Assembly (NCBI RefSeq): GCF_001021385.1
Contig: NZ_CP011773.1
Span: forward strand, 2,170,001-2,234,000
From: Mycobacterium sp. EPa45
GTDB lineage: Bacteria; Actinomycetota; Actinomycetes; Mycobacteriales; Mycobacteriaceae
Direction: 5' to 3'
DNA length: 64,000 nucleotides
Both the position numbers and the translations under genes were made by a program. Below are positions 25,947 to 35,387 of this stretch, piece by piece (position 1 is the first letter of the stretch; every line of letters begins with the position of its first letter). The notes below the pieces were generated by a model. That model was not told the origin of the DNA, ran no database searches, and saw only the letters and a program-made list of their open reading frames with translations.

Positions 25947-27399
25947 CCAGGTGTCGTGACGAATCGTCGACCTCCGGCACCAGCGACGGCAGCGGCAGGC
26001 CGAATTCGCGCTTGAGCACGGTGCGCGCGGCGTAGTAACCGGACATGCCGTGCACGCCGGTGCCCGGCGGGGTCGCCGAGGAACAGAGATATGCCTTCGG
26101 AATCGGTGTGGTCCACGGATTCCAGCGCAGCGTGGGGCCGACCATCGCGGCGAACAATGTTGCCCCGCCGACGATAATGTCTCCGCCCACATAGTTGGCG
26201 TTGTGAGCCGACATCTGCGCCGCGGTCGTGCAGTGCGACGCCAGCACCAGATCCCGGAACCCCGGTGCGGCTTTCTCGAACAGCCCGACGATGGTGTCGG
26301 TCACGTCCTCGGTCGAGTTCGCGGGGACGTGGGCGTAGGTCCACAACGGTCGCCGTCCCGCGGAGTCGATGCGCGACGGATCGGACAGATGCGGCAGCGA
26401 GGCCAGTGTCATCGGCCACTCGGCGTGGCGGCCCGACGCGATCTCTTTCTCGCACAGCGCCATCTGCGCCCGGGACCCGCCCATGTGCACGGTGGGGGAG
26501 GCCGCCAAGCGGTCGTCGCGCCACGGAATGTCACCGGACAGCACGAAGTCCACCTTGCAGACGCCGGGTCCGAAACGATAGCGCCGCAACGACTTTGCAT
26601 ACCTGTCCGGCATCCGGGATCCGTAGATGTCGAGCAGCGCGGTCGGTGCCGTGTCGTAGATGACCACGCCGGGGGGAGGTGACGTCACCGGTTCGCCGAC
26701 GACGAGCTCGCCACCGTGGGCCCGCAGATCGGTGAGCATGGCATCGACGATCGCCTGGCTGCCACCGATCGGCACCGGCCAGCCGGCGGTGTGCGCCAGT
26801 GTCCCGAGCATGATGCCCGCGCCACTGTTCACCGGCGATGGCATCGTCGAAATGGCGTGCGCGCCAACACCGGTGAACAACGCCCGGGCATCGTCGCCGC
26901 GCAGCACTCCCCAGGCCGGGCTGCCCTGCGCGAGCACCCGAAGGCCGGACCGCACAGTGGTGATCAGATCGGGCGGCAATGAACGCTTGTCGCCGAGAAA
27001 GAAACCGACGACACCGTCCGGATGCTCGGCGAGCGGTCCGAACAACCGGCGCCAGGAGTTGCCGTCGCCGAGCTCGGCGCAGGTGCGTTCCAGCGAGTGG
27101 TAGGCGATCGCGGCGGGATGGTTCGGCAGCGGGTTGGCGTACGAAATCTCCGGCACCACGAGCCGGACTCCGCGGGCGGCGAGGTTGTACTCGGCGAAGA
27201 ACGGCGACGCCAATGCCAGCGGGTGCACCGCCGAGCAGACGTCGTGACGGATGTCGCCGTACTCCGGGTCGGCGGCGGTGCGGGCACCACCGCCGAACGT
27301 CGGCTGGCCCTCGATGACGCGCACCTTCAAACCGGCTCGCGCGCAGATGACGGCAGCGGCCATCCCGTTGGGACCACTGCCGACGACGGTGACGTCCAC
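25924..27399 (-). CDS. phytoene desaturase-like FAD-dependent oxidoreductase (Rv2997 family)
   Basis: A 491-residue flavoprotein beginning MDVTVVGSGPNGMAAAVICA, the GxGxxG dinucleotide-binding motif of CrtI/RetSat-like amine-oxidase-fold enzymes. EGQPTFGGGARTA follows, and the C-terminal FAD motif is PPGTGVHGMSGYYAARTVLK. The GTG at 27399 puts the first strand directly at the N-terminus; 18 nt upstream another in-frame start exists. The substrate is unknown; no phytoene synthase is nearby. Divergent from serA, conserved order with M. tuberculosis (serA1-Rv2997). Confidence 0.87.
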   Translation of the reverse strand: MDVTVVGSGPNGMAAAVICARAGLKVRVIEGQPTFGGGARTAADPEYGDIRHDVCSAVHPLALASPFFAEYNLAARGVRLVVPEISYANPLPNHPAAIAYHSLERTCAELGDGNSWRRLFGPLAEHPDGVVGFFLGDKRSLPPDLITTVRSGLRVLAQGSPAWGVLRGDDARALFTGVGAHAISTMPSPVNSGAGIMLGTLAHTAGWPVPIGGSQAIVDAMLTDLRAHGGELVVGEPVTSPPPGVVIYDTAPTALLDIYGSRMPDRYAKSLRRYRFGPGVCKVDFVLSGDIPWRDDRLAASPTVHMGGSRAQMALCEKEIASGRHAEWPMTLASLPHLSDPSRIDSAGRRPLWTYAHVPANSTEDVTDTIVGLFEKAAPGFRDLVLASHCTTAAQMSAHNANYVGGDIIVGGATLFAAMVGPTLRWNPWTTPIPKAYLCSSATPPGTGVHGMSGYYAARTVLKREFGLPLPSLVPEVDDSSRHLGEQPRGG

Positions 27400-27462
27400 G
27401 GCACAAGTAGACCGCACCCGCTCCGACGGCTGGCCGATGGTCGTCTAGTGACCGGGACACAT

Positions 27463-27468
27463 TAGGCT
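27463..27468 (+). promoter_or_regulatory. -10 box TAGGCT of serA
   Basis: TAGGCT ends 7 nt before GTG 27476, with no Shine-Dalgarno, a leaderless-type promoter for serA-leuB. Confidence 0.55.
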
Positions 27469-27475
27469 GACCGGC

Positions 27476-29062
27476 GTGAATCTGCCCGTTGTACTCATTG
27501 CGGACAAGCTTGCCGAGTCGACCGTCGCAGCCCTGGGTGACCAGGTCGAGGTGCGCTGGGTCGACGGCCCGGACCGGCCGAAGCTGCTGGCCGCCGTCGG
27601 CGAGGCCGACGCGCTGCTGGTGCGCTCGGCCACCACGGTCGATGCCGAGGTGATCGCCGCTGCGCCCAAGCTGAAGATCGTCGCCCGCGCCGGTGTCGGG
27701 CTGGACAACGTCGACGTCGATGCCGCCACGGCGGCCGGGGTGCTGGTCGTCAACGCGCCCACGTCGAACATCCACAGCGCCGCCGAGCATGCGCTGGCCC
27801 TGATGCTGTCGGCTGCCCGTCAGATTCCCGCCGCCGACGCGACCCTGCGTGAGCACACCTGGAAGCGCTCGTCGTTCTCCGGCACTGAGATATTCGGCAA
27901 GACCGTCGGTGTGGTGGGCCTGGGCCGGATCGGACAGCTTGTCGCCCAGCGGCTGGCCGCGTTCGGCACTCACGTCATCGCCTACGACCCGTATGTGCCG
28001 GCGGCCCGCGCCGCCCAGCTGGGCATCGAGCTACTCCCGCTCGACGAACTGCTCGAGCGCGCCGACTTCATCTCTGTGCACCTGCCCAAGACGCCGGAGA
28101 CCGCCGGCCTGCTGGGCAAGGAGGCACTGGCCAAGACCAAGAAGGGCGTGATCATCGTCAACGCGGCCCGCGGCGGCCTGATCGACGAGCATGCCCTGGC
28201 CGATGCGGTCCGCAGCGGCCAGGTGGCCGCCGCCGGACTCGACGTGTTCAGCACCGAACCCTGCACCGACAGCCCACTGTTCGAATTACCGCAGGTGGTC
28301 GTCACGCCGCACCTGGGTGCCTCTACGGCGGAAGCTCAGGATCGGGCGGGCACCGATGTTGCGGCGAGCGTCAAGCTTGCGCTGGCCGGCGAGTTCGTGC
28401 CGGATGCGGTCAACGTGGGCGGCGGTGCGGTCAGTGAAGAGGTAGCGCCCTGGCTGGATCTGGCCCGCAAGCTCGGTCTGCTCGTCGGGGTGCTGTCCAC
28501 CGGTGCAGCGTCGAATTTGTCGGTTCGGGTCTCCGGCGAGATCGCCTCGGAAGATGTTGAGGTGCTCAAGCTTTCGGCGCTGCGCGGCTTCTTCTCGACG
28601 GTGACCGATCAGCAGGTGACCTTCGTCAACGCGCCGAACCTCGCCGCCGAGCGCGGACTGCAGAGCGAGCTCAGCACGGCCAGCGAAAGCCCCAACCACC
28701 GCAGCCTGGTCGACGTGCGGGTGGTGGGTCCGGACGGCACCGCGACCAACGTGTCCGGCACGCTGTCCGGGCCGCAGCAAGTCGAGAAGGTCGTCCAAAT
28801 CAACGGGCGCAACTTCGATCTGCGGGCCGAGGGCGTGAACCTGGTGCTGCACTACTCCGATCAGCCCGGCGCGCTCGGCAAGATCGGCACCCTGCTCGGC
28901 AACGCCGACGTGAACATCCTGGCCGCTCAGCTCAGCCAGGACACCAGTGGTACGGCCGCGACCCTGATGCTGCGGTTGGACCGCGATGTCTCCGACGACG
29001 TCCGGTCGGCGATCCGCGACGCCGTCGGTGCGACGACGCTGGAAGTGGTGGACCTGTCATGA
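27476..29062 (+). CDS. serA: D-3-phosphoglycerate dehydrogenase
   Basis: First enzyme of serine synthesis, 528 residues as in M. tuberculosis SerA1 (type I PGDH with an extra intervening ASB domain and a C-terminal ACT domain). NAD motif [17 protein letters not shown], catalytic Arg in [11 protein letters not shown], Glu in [12 protein letters not shown] and His in [13 protein letters not shown]. The ACT domain (about 455-528; [19 protein letters not shown]) binds serine for feedback control. GTG start fixed by the -10 box. Overlaps leuB by 4 nt. Confidence 0.97.
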   Translation: MNLPVVLIADKLAESTVAALGDQVEVRWVDGPDRPKLLAAVGEADALLVRSATTVDAEVIAAAPKLKIVARAGVGLDNVDVDAATAAGVLVVNAPTSNIHSAAEHALALMLSAARQIPAADATLREHTWKRSSFSGTEIFGKTVGVVGLGRIGQLVAQRLAAFGTHVIAYDPYVPAARAAQLGIELLPLDELLERADFISVHLPKTPETAGLLGKEALAKTKKGVIIVNAARGGLIDEHALADAVRSGQVAAAGLDVFSTEPCTDSPLFELPQVVVTPHLGASTAEAQDRAGTDVAASVKLALAGEFVPDAVNVGGGAVSEEVAPWLDLARKLGLLVGVLSTGAASNLSVRVSGEIASEDVEVLKLSALRGFFSTVTDQQVTFVNAPNLAAERGLQSELSTASESPNHRSLVDVRVVGPDGTATNVSGTLSGPQQVEKVVQINGRNFDLRAEGVNLVLHYSDQPGALGKIGTLLGNADVNILAAQLSQDTSGTAATLMLRLDRDVSDDVRSAIRDAVGATTLEVVDLS

Positions 29063-30069
29063 AATTGGCGGTGATCGCGGGCGACGGCATCGGCCCGGAA
29101 GTGATCGGCGAAGCCCTGCAGGTTCTCGATGTGGTGCTGCCAGGTGTGGAGCGCACCGAGTACGACCTGGGCGCCCGCCGCTACCACGCGACCGGCGAGC
29201 TGCTCACCACCGAAACCATCGAGGAGCTGAAGGGCTACGACGCGATCCTGCTCGGTGCGATCGGCGACCCGTCGGTGCCCAGCGGTGTACTCGAGCGCGG
29301 CCTGCTGCTCAAACTGCGGTTCGCCCTGGACCATCACGTCAACCTGCGGCCGGGCCGGCTGTACCCGGGTGTAGAAAGTCCGTTGTCCGGCGTGACGGGG
29401 ATCGACTTCGTCGTGGTGCGCGAAGGGACCGAGGGTCCGTACACCGGCAACGGCGGAGCACTGCGCGTCGGCACCCCGCACGAGGTGGCCACCGAAGTCA
29501 GCGTGAACACCGCGTTCGGTGTAGAGCGGGTCGTGCGTGATGCGTTCGCCCGCGCGCAGTCGCGGCGTAAGCATCTGACGCTGGTGCACAAGACGAATGT
29601 GCTGACATTCGCGGGCAGCCTGTGGTCTCGAGTGGTCGGCGAGGTCGGCTCCGAATTCCCCGATGTCGAAGTGGCTTATCAGCACATCGACGCCGCGACC
29701 ATCCACATGGTGACCGATCCGGGCCGGTTCGACGTCATCGTCACCGACAACCTGTTCGGCGACATCATCACCGACTTGTCGGCGGCGGTCTGCGGCGGAA
29801 TCGGCCTGGCCGCCAGCGGCAATATCGATGCCACGCGGACGAATCCGTCGATGTTCGAACCGGTTCACGGCAGCGCGCCCGATATCGCGGGCCAGGGCAT
29901 CGCGGATCCGACGGCGGCGGTGATGTCGGTGGCCCTGTTGCTGGGTCACGTTGGCGAGGACGCCGCGGCCGCGCGCGTCGACAAGGCCGTCGCCAATCAT
30001 CTGGCGACGCGCGGCGACACGACGTTGTCGACGCGCGAAGTCGGCGACCGGATCCGCGCGGCGCTCTAG
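29059..30069 (+). CDS. leuB: 3-isopropylmalate dehydrogenase
   Basis: NAD- and metal-dependent oxidative decarboxylation in leucine synthesis, 336 residues. N-terminal [19 protein letters not shown], substrate Arg motifs ([20 protein letters not shown]), metal-ligand Asp in [20 protein letters not shown] and [23 protein letters not shown] 29059 overlaps the serA stop (ATGA). The stop overlaps the stop of the convergent MFS gene by 4 nt. leuC-leuD are 5.3 kb downstream behind other genes, so leucine genes are split here. Confidence 0.97.
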   Translation: MKLAVIAGDGIGPEVIGEALQVLDVVLPGVERTEYDLGARRYHATGELLTTETIEELKGYDAILLGAIGDPSVPSGVLERGLLLKLRFALDHHVNLRPGRLYPGVESPLSGVTGIDFVVVREGTEGPYTGNGGALRVGTPHEVATEVSVNTAFGVERVVRDAFARAQSRRKHLTLVHKTNVLTFAGSLWSRVVGEVGSEFPDVEVAYQHIDAATIHMVTDPGRFDVIVTDNLFGDIITDLSAAVCGGIGLAASGNIDATRTNPSMFEPVHGSAPDIAGQGIADPTAAVMSVALLLGHVGEDAAAARVDKAVANHLATRGDTTLSTREVGDRIRAAL

Positions 30070-31253
30070 TCGCGGCTGGGTGGGTCGGCCGGAACCAACG
30101 GCACCGCGACGACAGGGAACAGCGCGCATACCGCAAACGCGATCGGAAAACCCACCACACCGATCAGTGCGCCGAACAACGGCGGGGCGAGCCCGCACGT
30201 CAGCAGCTGACTGGTGTTCTGTGCACCCAGCGCCCGTCCGCTCCAGAACGGTCCGGCGATCTCGGCGATCGCGGTGAACGCCAAGCCGTTGTCGCTGACC
30301 GTGATCACCGATGCGGCGACCATCACGGCGATGCTCAGCGGGGAGTGCAAGGCGTCCGTCAGCGCCAGCAGGAACATCGACGATGCCGCGGCGATCGCGA
30401 TCGTGCGGATCGGCCGCAGCCGCAACCCCAGCCGGTCCGACCAGCGGCCCGCGCCGACGCGGCCCAGCGCTCCGAGTACCTGCGCGAATGTCACCATCAG
30501 GCCGGCGGACTCGGCGGACCAGCCGCGGTCGACGATCAGCCACACCAGGGTGAATGTCCACACCACGCACTGCGGCACCACCAACAGCACCGACACGGCG
30601 TGGATGCGCCACAGCAGAGCCGAGCCGCGGTACGGGTTGGCCAGGTGTTCGGCGGGCGCCTCGGCGCGCGGCGGGCGAGGTGGATCGGCCACGGCCACGG
30701 CGCACACGACCGCCGCCACCGCGCACACGATCGCGGGAAACAGCAGCGCCACGCCGACCCCGTGGGACTGTGCCAGCCGGGGAATCACCAACGCGCCGAA
30801 CGCCACTCCCAGCGGCTGGGCGGTCTGGCGGATACCCATCACCAGCCCGCGTTGATGTGGCGGAAACCACCCGACCACCAGACGCCCGCTGGCCGAATTG
30901 CTGCTCGCGGCCGCCATTCCGCCGAGGAACAGGAAGACGCTCACGAGGATCAGCGAATGCGCCGAAGCCGCTGCCAGGGCCGCCGCCGCGGTCAGCGCGG
31001 AGCCGACGCTCAACACGAAGCGCTCGCCGACTCGGTCGACGACGTAACCCCATGCGATCAGGGTGACCACCATGCCGAAGCTCGGCATCGCCGACACCAG
31101 ACCGGATTTGGCCAGGTCGAGACCCATCGTGGTGTGCAGGGTCGGGATGAGGAACGCCGCACCGTTGATGAAAACATTGGCGGACAACGTGGCGAACAAC
31201 GCGATCACGAGCATCATCCAGCGCCGCACGGTGCTGATCGTGTCGGCGGCCAT
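30066..31253 (-). CDS. major facilitator superfamily transporter (Rv2994-like)
   Basis: A 395-residue polytopic protein with 12 hydrophobic segments. MFS features include [20 protein letters not shown] between helices 2 and 3, and [20 protein letters not shown] in the second half. Start chosen at ATG 31253 ([12 protein letters not shown]); ATG 31283 adds ten residues and cannot be excluded. Cargo is unknown. It occupies the Rv2994 position between leuB and the Rv2993c homologue. A 10-bp-arm palindrome lies in the upstream region. Confidence 0.85.
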   Translation of the reverse strand: MAADTISTVRRWMMLVIALFATLSANVFINGAAFLIPTLHTTMGLDLAKSGLVSAMPSFGMVVTLIAWGYVVDRVGERFVLSVGSALTAAAALAAASAHSLILVSVFLFLGGMAAASSNSASGRLVVGWFPPHQRGLVMGIRQTAQPLGVAFGALVIPRLAQSHGVGVALLFPAIVCAVAAVVCAVAVADPPRPPRAEAPAEHLANPYRGSALLWRIHAVSVLLVVPQCVVWTFTLVWLIVDRGWSAESAGLMVTFAQVLGALGRVGAGRWSDRLGLRLRPIRTIAIAAASSMFLLALTDALHSPLSIAVMVAASVITVSDNGLAFTAIAEIAGPFWSGRALGAQNTSQLLTCGLAPPLFGALIGVVGFPIAFAVCALFPVVAVPLVPADPPSRD

Positions 31254-31308
31254 GCGCCCATGATTCCACGCATGTCCCACCATGCTGAATAACTATCCCG
31301 ATATATGA

Positions 31309-31331
31309 GATCGCTCACCGAGTGAGCGGTC
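31309..31331. promoter_or_regulatory. palindrome in the MFS / FAH-family divergent region
   Basis: GATCGCTCAC CGA GTGAGCGGTC has 10-nt arms with 9 of 10 matches. It lies 56 nt upstream of the MFS ATG 31253 and about 100 nt upstream of the divergent gene. The form fits a TetR- or GntR-type operator for the transporter; the regulator is not in the immediate vicinity. Confidence 0.4.
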
Positions 31332-31415
31332 ACGCACGAGAAGTGTGAGATGGGACGCGCGTGGTTTCCCGCTCAACGCCGGTCGGGGCGTTTCGGCCGC
31401 CCGTAGTCGCAGCAC

Positions 31416-31421
31416 TAGGCT
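31416..31421 (+). promoter_or_regulatory. -10 box TAGGCT of the FAH-family/gltX operon
   Basis: TAGGCT ends 6 nt before ATG 31428, leaderless-type arrangement; no ribosome-binding site precedes the ATG. Confidence 0.55.
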
Positions 31422-31427
31422 GTTCAC

Positions 31428-32204
31428 ATGCGCCTGGGTCGAATCGCCAGCCCTGATGGGGTCGCCTTCGTGAGCATCGAAGGGGACCGCGGGAGCGAAA
31501 CCGTTCGTGAAATCGCCGAGCACCCCTTCGGCACGCCGACGTTCACCGGCCGGACCTGGCCGCTGGCCGATGTCCGCCTGCTGGCACCGATCCTGGCCAG
31601 CAAGGTGGTCTGCATGGGCAAGAACTACGCGGCCCACATCGAGGAGATGGGCGGCGAGGCCCCGGAAGATCCCGTCATCTTCCTCAAGCCGAACACCGCG
31701 ATCATCGGCCCTGGTGTGCCAATTCAGTTGCCCGCCAACGCTTCACCGGTGCACCACGAGGGTGAGCTCGCCGTGGTGATCGGCCGCCCCTGCAAGGACG
31801 TTCCGGCGGCCCGCGCCGCGGAGAACATCCTTGGCTACACGATCGCCAACGACGTGTCCGCTCGCGATCAGCAGAAGGCCGACGGTCAGTGGATGCGCGC
31901 CAAGGGGCATGACACGTTCTGTCCCACCGGCCCATGGATCGTCACCGACCTCGATCCCTCCGATCTTGAAATCCGCACCGAGGTCAACGGCCAGGTGCGC
32001 CAACTGAGCCGAACGTCGATGATGATCCACGATATCGGGGCCATCATCGAGTGGATTTCGGCGGTGATGACGTTGCTGCCCGGCGATCTCATTCTCACCG
32101 GTACGCCCGAAGGGGTGGGGCCCATCGAGAACGGCGACACGGTCAGCGTCAGCATCGAGGGCATCGGAACGCTGACGAATCCTGTGATCCGGAAGGGCAA
32201 TTGA
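31428..32204 (+). CDS. fumarylacetoacetate hydrolase family protein (Rv2993c type)
   Basis: A 258-residue protein of the FAH/HpcE family (hydrolases, isomerases or decarboxylases of beta-keto acids). Metal-binding motif [17 protein letters not shown] supplies the conserved Glu pair; [22 protein letters not shown] and [10 protein letters not shown] are family signatures. The reaction cannot be told from sequence; oxaloacetate decarboxylase or acylpyruvate hydrolase activities are known in close relatives. ATG 31428 is fixed by the -10 box. The stop overlaps gltX start by 1 nt (TGATG). Confidence 0.92.
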   Translation: MRLGRIASPDGVAFVSIEGDRGSETVREIAEHPFGTPTFTGRTWPLADVRLLAPILASKVVCMGKNYAAHIEEMGGEAPEDPVIFLKPNTAIIGPGVPIQLPANASPVHHEGELAVVIGRPCKDVPAARAAENILGYTIANDVSARDQQKADGQWMRAKGHDTFCPTGPWIVTDLDPSDLEIRTEVNGQVRQLSRTSMMIHDIGAIIEWISAVMTLLPGDLILTGTPEGVGPIENGDTVSVSIEGIGTLTNPVIRKGN

Positions 32205-33685
32205 TGACCGCGACCGCCAACGAGTCGGTGCGCGTACGGTTCTGCCCGTCGCCGACCGGCATCCCGCATGTCGGCATGGTGCGCACCGCGTTGTTCAACT
32301 GGGCCTACGCCAGGCACACCGGTGGCACGTTCGTTTTCCGCATCGAGGACACCGACGCCGCGCGCGACTCCGAGGAAAGTTACGCCGCGCTGCTGGAGGC
32401 GCTGCGCTGGCTGGGCCTGGACTGGGACGAGGGCCCGGAGATCGGTGGCCCCCATGAGCCCTACCGGCAGTCGCAGCGCACCGACCTCTATCGGGACGTG
32501 CTGGCGCGTCTGCTCGACGCCGGTGAGGCCTACCTCGCCTACTCCACTCCCGAGGAGGTGGAGGCGCGGCACGTGGCGGCCGGACGCAATCCCAAACTGG
32601 GCTATGACAATTACGACCGCGACCTGACCGACGAGCAGCGCGCGGCCTACGAGGACGAAGGCCGTAATGCGGTGGTGCGGCTGCGGATGCCCGGCGAGGA
32701 CATCAGCTGGCATGATCTGGTCCGCGGCACGACGACGTTCACCGCCGGAACGGTTCCCGATTTCGCCCTCACCCGGGCGACCGGAGAACCGTTGTACACG
32801 TTGGTCAATCCGGTCGATGACGCACTGATGAAGATCACCCACGTGTTGCGGGGTGAGGACCTGTTGCCGTCGACACCGCGTCAGATCGCGCTGTATCAGG
32901 CGCTGATTCGTATCGGAGTGGCCGATCGGGTACCCGAATTCGCACACCTGCCACCGGTGTTGGGCGAGGGCACCAAGAAGCTTTCGAAGCGTGACCCGGA
33001 GTCCAACCTGTTCCTGCATCGCGACCGGGGATTCCTGCCCGAGGGGCTGCTCAACTATCTTGCGCTGCTGGGCTGGGGGATCGCCGAGGATCGTGACATC
33101 TTCACCCTCGGCGAGATGGTGGCCGCCTTCGATGTCGTCGACGTCAACTCCAACCCGGCCCGGTTCGACCAGAAGAAGGCCGATGCCATCAACGCCGAAC
33201 ACATTCGCCGTCTTGACGAAGCGGATTTCGCCGCACGGTTGCGGGCGTACTTCGAGGCGCATGGGCACGACACCGGCCTAGACGATGCTGGTTTCGCCAC
33301 TGCTGCACAGCTGGTGCAGACCCGCATCGTCGTGCTCTCCGACGGGTGGGCACTGCTGAAGTTCTTCGACGACAACGCCTACGAGCTCGATCCCAAGGCC
33401 GCCGCCAAGGAACTCGGCCCGGATTCGGTGCCGGTACTGGAGGCGGCGATCGCCGCCCTCGACGGGGTGGCGCAGTGGTCCACGCCGGCCATCGAGGAAG
33501 CGCTGAAGGTCGCGCTGCTCGACGGCCTCGAACTCAAGCCGCGCAAGGCGTTCGGGCCGATCCGGGTGGCCGCCACCGGAGCCACCATCAGCCCGCCGCT
33601 GTTCGAATCGCTGGAGCTGCTGGGACGCGACCGGAGCCTGCAGCGACTGCGCGGGGCGCGCGACCATACCGGGGCCGTGGAATAG
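32204..33685 (+). CDS. gltX: glutamyl-tRNA synthetase
   Basis: Class I aminoacyl-tRNA synthetase, 493 residues, discriminating or non-discriminating GluRS; with GatCAB present it should also charge tRNA(Gln), to be amidated. HIGH-like motif reads [25 protein letters not shown]-like motif is [10 protein letters not shown]-terminal anticodon-binding cage about 330-490. Coupled to the FAH gene. Remarkably, tRNA-Gln(CUG) and tRNA-Glu(CUC), its two presumed substrates, follow directly downstream. No glnS is seen in the window. Confidence 0.97.
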   Translation: MTATANESVRVRFCPSPTGIPHVGMVRTALFNWAYARHTGGTFVFRIEDTDAARDSEESYAALLEALRWLGLDWDEGPEIGGPHEPYRQSQRTDLYRDVLARLLDAGEAYLAYSTPEEVEARHVAAGRNPKLGYDNYDRDLTDEQRAAYEDEGRNAVVRLRMPGEDISWHDLVRGTTTFTAGTVPDFALTRATGEPLYTLVNPVDDALMKITHVLRGEDLLPSTPRQIALYQALIRIGVADRVPEFAHLPPVLGEGTKKLSKRDPESNLFLHRDRGFLPEGLLNYLALLGWGIAEDRDIFTLGEMVAAFDVVDVNSNPARFDQKKADAINAEHIRRLDEADFAARLRAYFEAHGHDTGLDDAGFATAAQLVQTRIVVLSDGWALLKFFDDNAYELDPKAAAKELGPDSVPVLEAAIAALDGVAQWSTPAIEEALKVALLDGLELKPRKAFGPIRVAATGATISPPLFESLELLGRDRSLQRLRGARDHTGAVE

Positions 33686-33798
33686 ACACCACGAAATCTT
33701 TGGTAGTCTGCTCGTCGGCCCGCAACCACAGCGCAGCCGCCGTGTTTATCTCGCCGAGCCGGGATAAAGGCGTCTGACCAGCGGTTATAGGCAGCCAA

Positions 33799-33870
33799 TG
33801 GGGTATGGTGTAATTGGCAACACAGCTGATTCTGGTTCAGCCATTCTAGGTTCGAGTCCTGGTACCCCAG
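33799..33870 (+). tRNA. tRNA-Gln (anticodon CUG)
   Basis: Cloverleaf: acceptor TGGGGTA / TACCCCA with discriminator G33870; anticodon stem GCTGA / TCAGC around loop TTCTGGT, anticodon CTG at 33832-33834; T-loop GTTCGAGTCC. CCA is not encoded. Length 72. In organisms with GatCAB it is charged via misacylated Glu-tRNA(Gln). Confidence 0.95.
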
Positions 33871-33945
33871 CAATTATGTCGGCAACGGCTCCTGAGCTAT
33901 GCTGGCTACCCGGTACGCCACGAGGCGTGCCACAGTTTTGGTTCT

Positions 33946-34018
33946 GGCCCCGTCGTCTAGCGGCCTAGGACGCCGCCCTCTCACGGCGGTAGCGTGGGTT
34001 CGAATCCCATCGGGGCTA
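33946..34018 (+). tRNA. tRNA-Glu (anticodon CUC)
   Basis: Acceptor GGCCCCG pairs with CGGGGCT (first pair G-U), discriminator A34018, and CCA encoded at 34019-34021. Anticodon stem CCGCC / GGCGG with loop CTCTCAC, anticodon CTC; T-loop GTTCGAATCC. Followed at once by a terminator hairpin. Confidence 0.95.
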
Positions 34019-34025
34019 CCAAACG

Positions 34026-34054
34026 AAATCGCCCGGTCATCGACCGGGCGATTT
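34026..34054. terminator. terminator after tRNA-Glu
   Basis: AAATCGCCCGGTC / GACCGGGCGATTT is a perfect 13-bp stem with loop ATC, 5 nt after the encoded CCA. It also precedes the stop of the convergent Rv2991-like gene at 34071. Confidence 0.85.
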
Positions 34055-34070
34055 GTCGTCTCGGGTGGGT

Positions 34071-34568
34071 CTACTCGGTGGGCGCGGTGGAACCGGCCAG
34101 CGGCATCGACGGCAGGCCGAGCTTGCCGTGATCCCAGGACCTGGTGCGCTTGGCGACAATGCGCACCGCCACGCGCTTGTTCATCATCATGTCGACGGCC
34201 GGCTTGAGGTCGTCGGTGTAGGGACCGTTGTAGCGCTCCCAGACGCTGACGCCGACCTTGAAGATGGTGTCGGGATCCTCGACGATCTCGGCCACACCTT
34301 CGAAGGAGACGCCGCGCAGCGAGTCGTAGGTCATCCCGTCCTCGATGAGGAAGCTCACCCGTGGGTCGCGCCGGAGATTGACCGCCTTCTGCGATTTGGC
34401 CTTGGTCTCGACCCAGATCTCACCGTCGAGCACGCCGTACCACATGGCCACGAGATGCGGCTGGCCGTCGGCCCCGATCGTTGCCATCGTGCCGGTGCGG
34501 CTGCGTGCCACGAAATCGGCGATCTCGGCGTCCGACATGACGATCTGATTGCGCTGATTGGTTCCCAT
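34071..34568 (-). CDS. F420-binding split beta-barrel protein (Rv2991 family)
   Basis: A 165-residue protein of the PNPOx-like/FDOR fold. Motifs: FVARSRTGTMATIGADGQPH at the N-terminus, MWYGVLDGEIWVETKAKSQK with the phosphate-contacting Lys, and NLRRDPRVSFLIEDG. The Rv2991 homologue binds coenzyme F420 in structural work. F420 biosynthesis gene fbiD lies about 7.7 kb away. Substrate is unknown. It is followed in the same direction by no gene, and upstream (42 bp) lies the IclR gene, also on the minus strand. Confidence 0.87.
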   Translation of the reverse strand: MGTNQRNQIVMSDAEIADFVARSRTGTMATIGADGQPHLVAMWYGVLDGEIWVETKAKSQKAVNLRRDPRVSFLIEDGMTYDSLRGVSFEGVAEIVEDPDTIFKVGVSVWERYNGPYTDDLKPAVDMMMNKRVAVRIVAKRTRSWDHGKLGLPSMPLAGSTAPTE

Positions 34569-34610
34569 GGCGTCAGTTTGTCAGGCCATCGCGCGCGGCT
34601 GTCGCGGGGA

Positions 34611-35312
34611 TCACAGTCGACGGGTGAGCGCGTCGGCGGCGGCCACCAGATCGGCTGCCCAGCGGGCGCCGGGCCGGCGTCCCATCCGGTCGATCGGGCC
34701 AGATACCGACACGGCCGCCACCACCGCGCCGGTGCGATCCCGCACCGGCGCCGACACACTGGCCACCCCGGGCTCGCGTTCGGCAGCGCTCTGCGCCCAG
34801 CCGCGGCGGCGGACCTCGGCCAGCGTGCGTTCGGTGAATTTCGCTGTCGGCAGCACGGCCTGCTGGGTGGCGTTATCGCTGAAGGCCAGCAGCACCTTGG
34901 CCCCGGACCCCGCCGTCATCGGCAGGCGCGTTCCGACGGGCACGGTATCGCGAAGTCCGGCAGGGGGTTCCAGCGCGGCCACACAGATCCGGGAGGTGCC
35001 TTCGCGGCGGTACAGCTGCACGCTCTCGCCTGTGATCTCCCGCAGCCGGGGCAACACCGTTGCGCCCGCCGCCAGCAGCGGATCGTTGACGTGGGCGGCC
35101 AATTCGGAGATCGCCGGTCCCAGGCGCCACCGGCCCGCCGTGTCGCGGGCGAGCAGGCGGTGGACTTCCAGGCCGGCGGCGAGCCGGTGCGCGGTGGCGC
35201 GCGGGAGACCGGTCCGCTCGCAGAGTTCGGCCAATCCGCAGGGTGAGTCGGCGATCGAGTGCAGTACGCCCACGGCTTTGTCGAGCACGCCGATGCCGCT
35301 ATCCTGTCTCAT
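34611..35312 (-). CDS. IclR-family regulator of leuCD (LtbR/NdgR type)
   Basis: A 233-residue regulator divergent from leuC. Winged helix-turn-helix at about 8-70 (GLAELCERTGLPRATAHRLA), IclR effector domain in the rest (GESVQLYRREGTSRICVAAL, GSGAKVLLAFSD, GVASVSAPVRDRTGAVVAAV). The Rv2989 homologue in the same place matches Corynebacterium LtbR and Streptomyces NdgR, which control leuCD and related genes. ATG 35312 is preceded by TAGTAT 6 nt upstream on its strand (leaderless). A TCTCATA/TATGAGA pair flanks that promoter. Confidence 0.9.
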   Translation of the reverse strand: MRQDSGIGVLDKAVGVLHSIADSPCGLAELCERTGLPRATAHRLAAGLEVHRLLARDTAGRWRLGPAISELAAHVNDPLLAAGATVLPRLREITGESVQLYRREGTSRICVAALEPPAGLRDTVPVGTRLPMTAGSGAKVLLAFSDNATQQAVLPTAKFTERTLAEVRRRGWAQSAAEREPGVASVSAPVRDRTGAVVAAVSVSGPIDRMGRRPGARWAADLVAAADALTRRL

Positions 35313-35342
35313 AGAGAGATACTAGCGTCCCGAAATATGAGA
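35307..35342. promoter_or_regulatory. iclR-leuC intergenic operator and iclR promoter
   Basis: Inverted 7-mers TCTCATA (35307-35313) and TATGAGA (35336-35342) lie 22 bp apart. Between them, on the minus strand, TAGTAT (35324-35319) stands 6 nt before the iclR ATG. The left arm overlaps the iclR start codon and the right arm lies 46 nt before leuC, so IclR-type binding would control both. Confidence 0.5.
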
Positions 35343-35387
35343 TTTCCAGACTTGTGTTCCGGGCGTCGAAAAGTGAAGTGAGAACTC

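Noticed and set aside
28927..31269. 780-codon minus-strand ORF opposite serA/leuB and overlapping the MFS gene
   Set aside because: Arg-rich shadow translation with no domain; the sense genes serA and leuB are certain.
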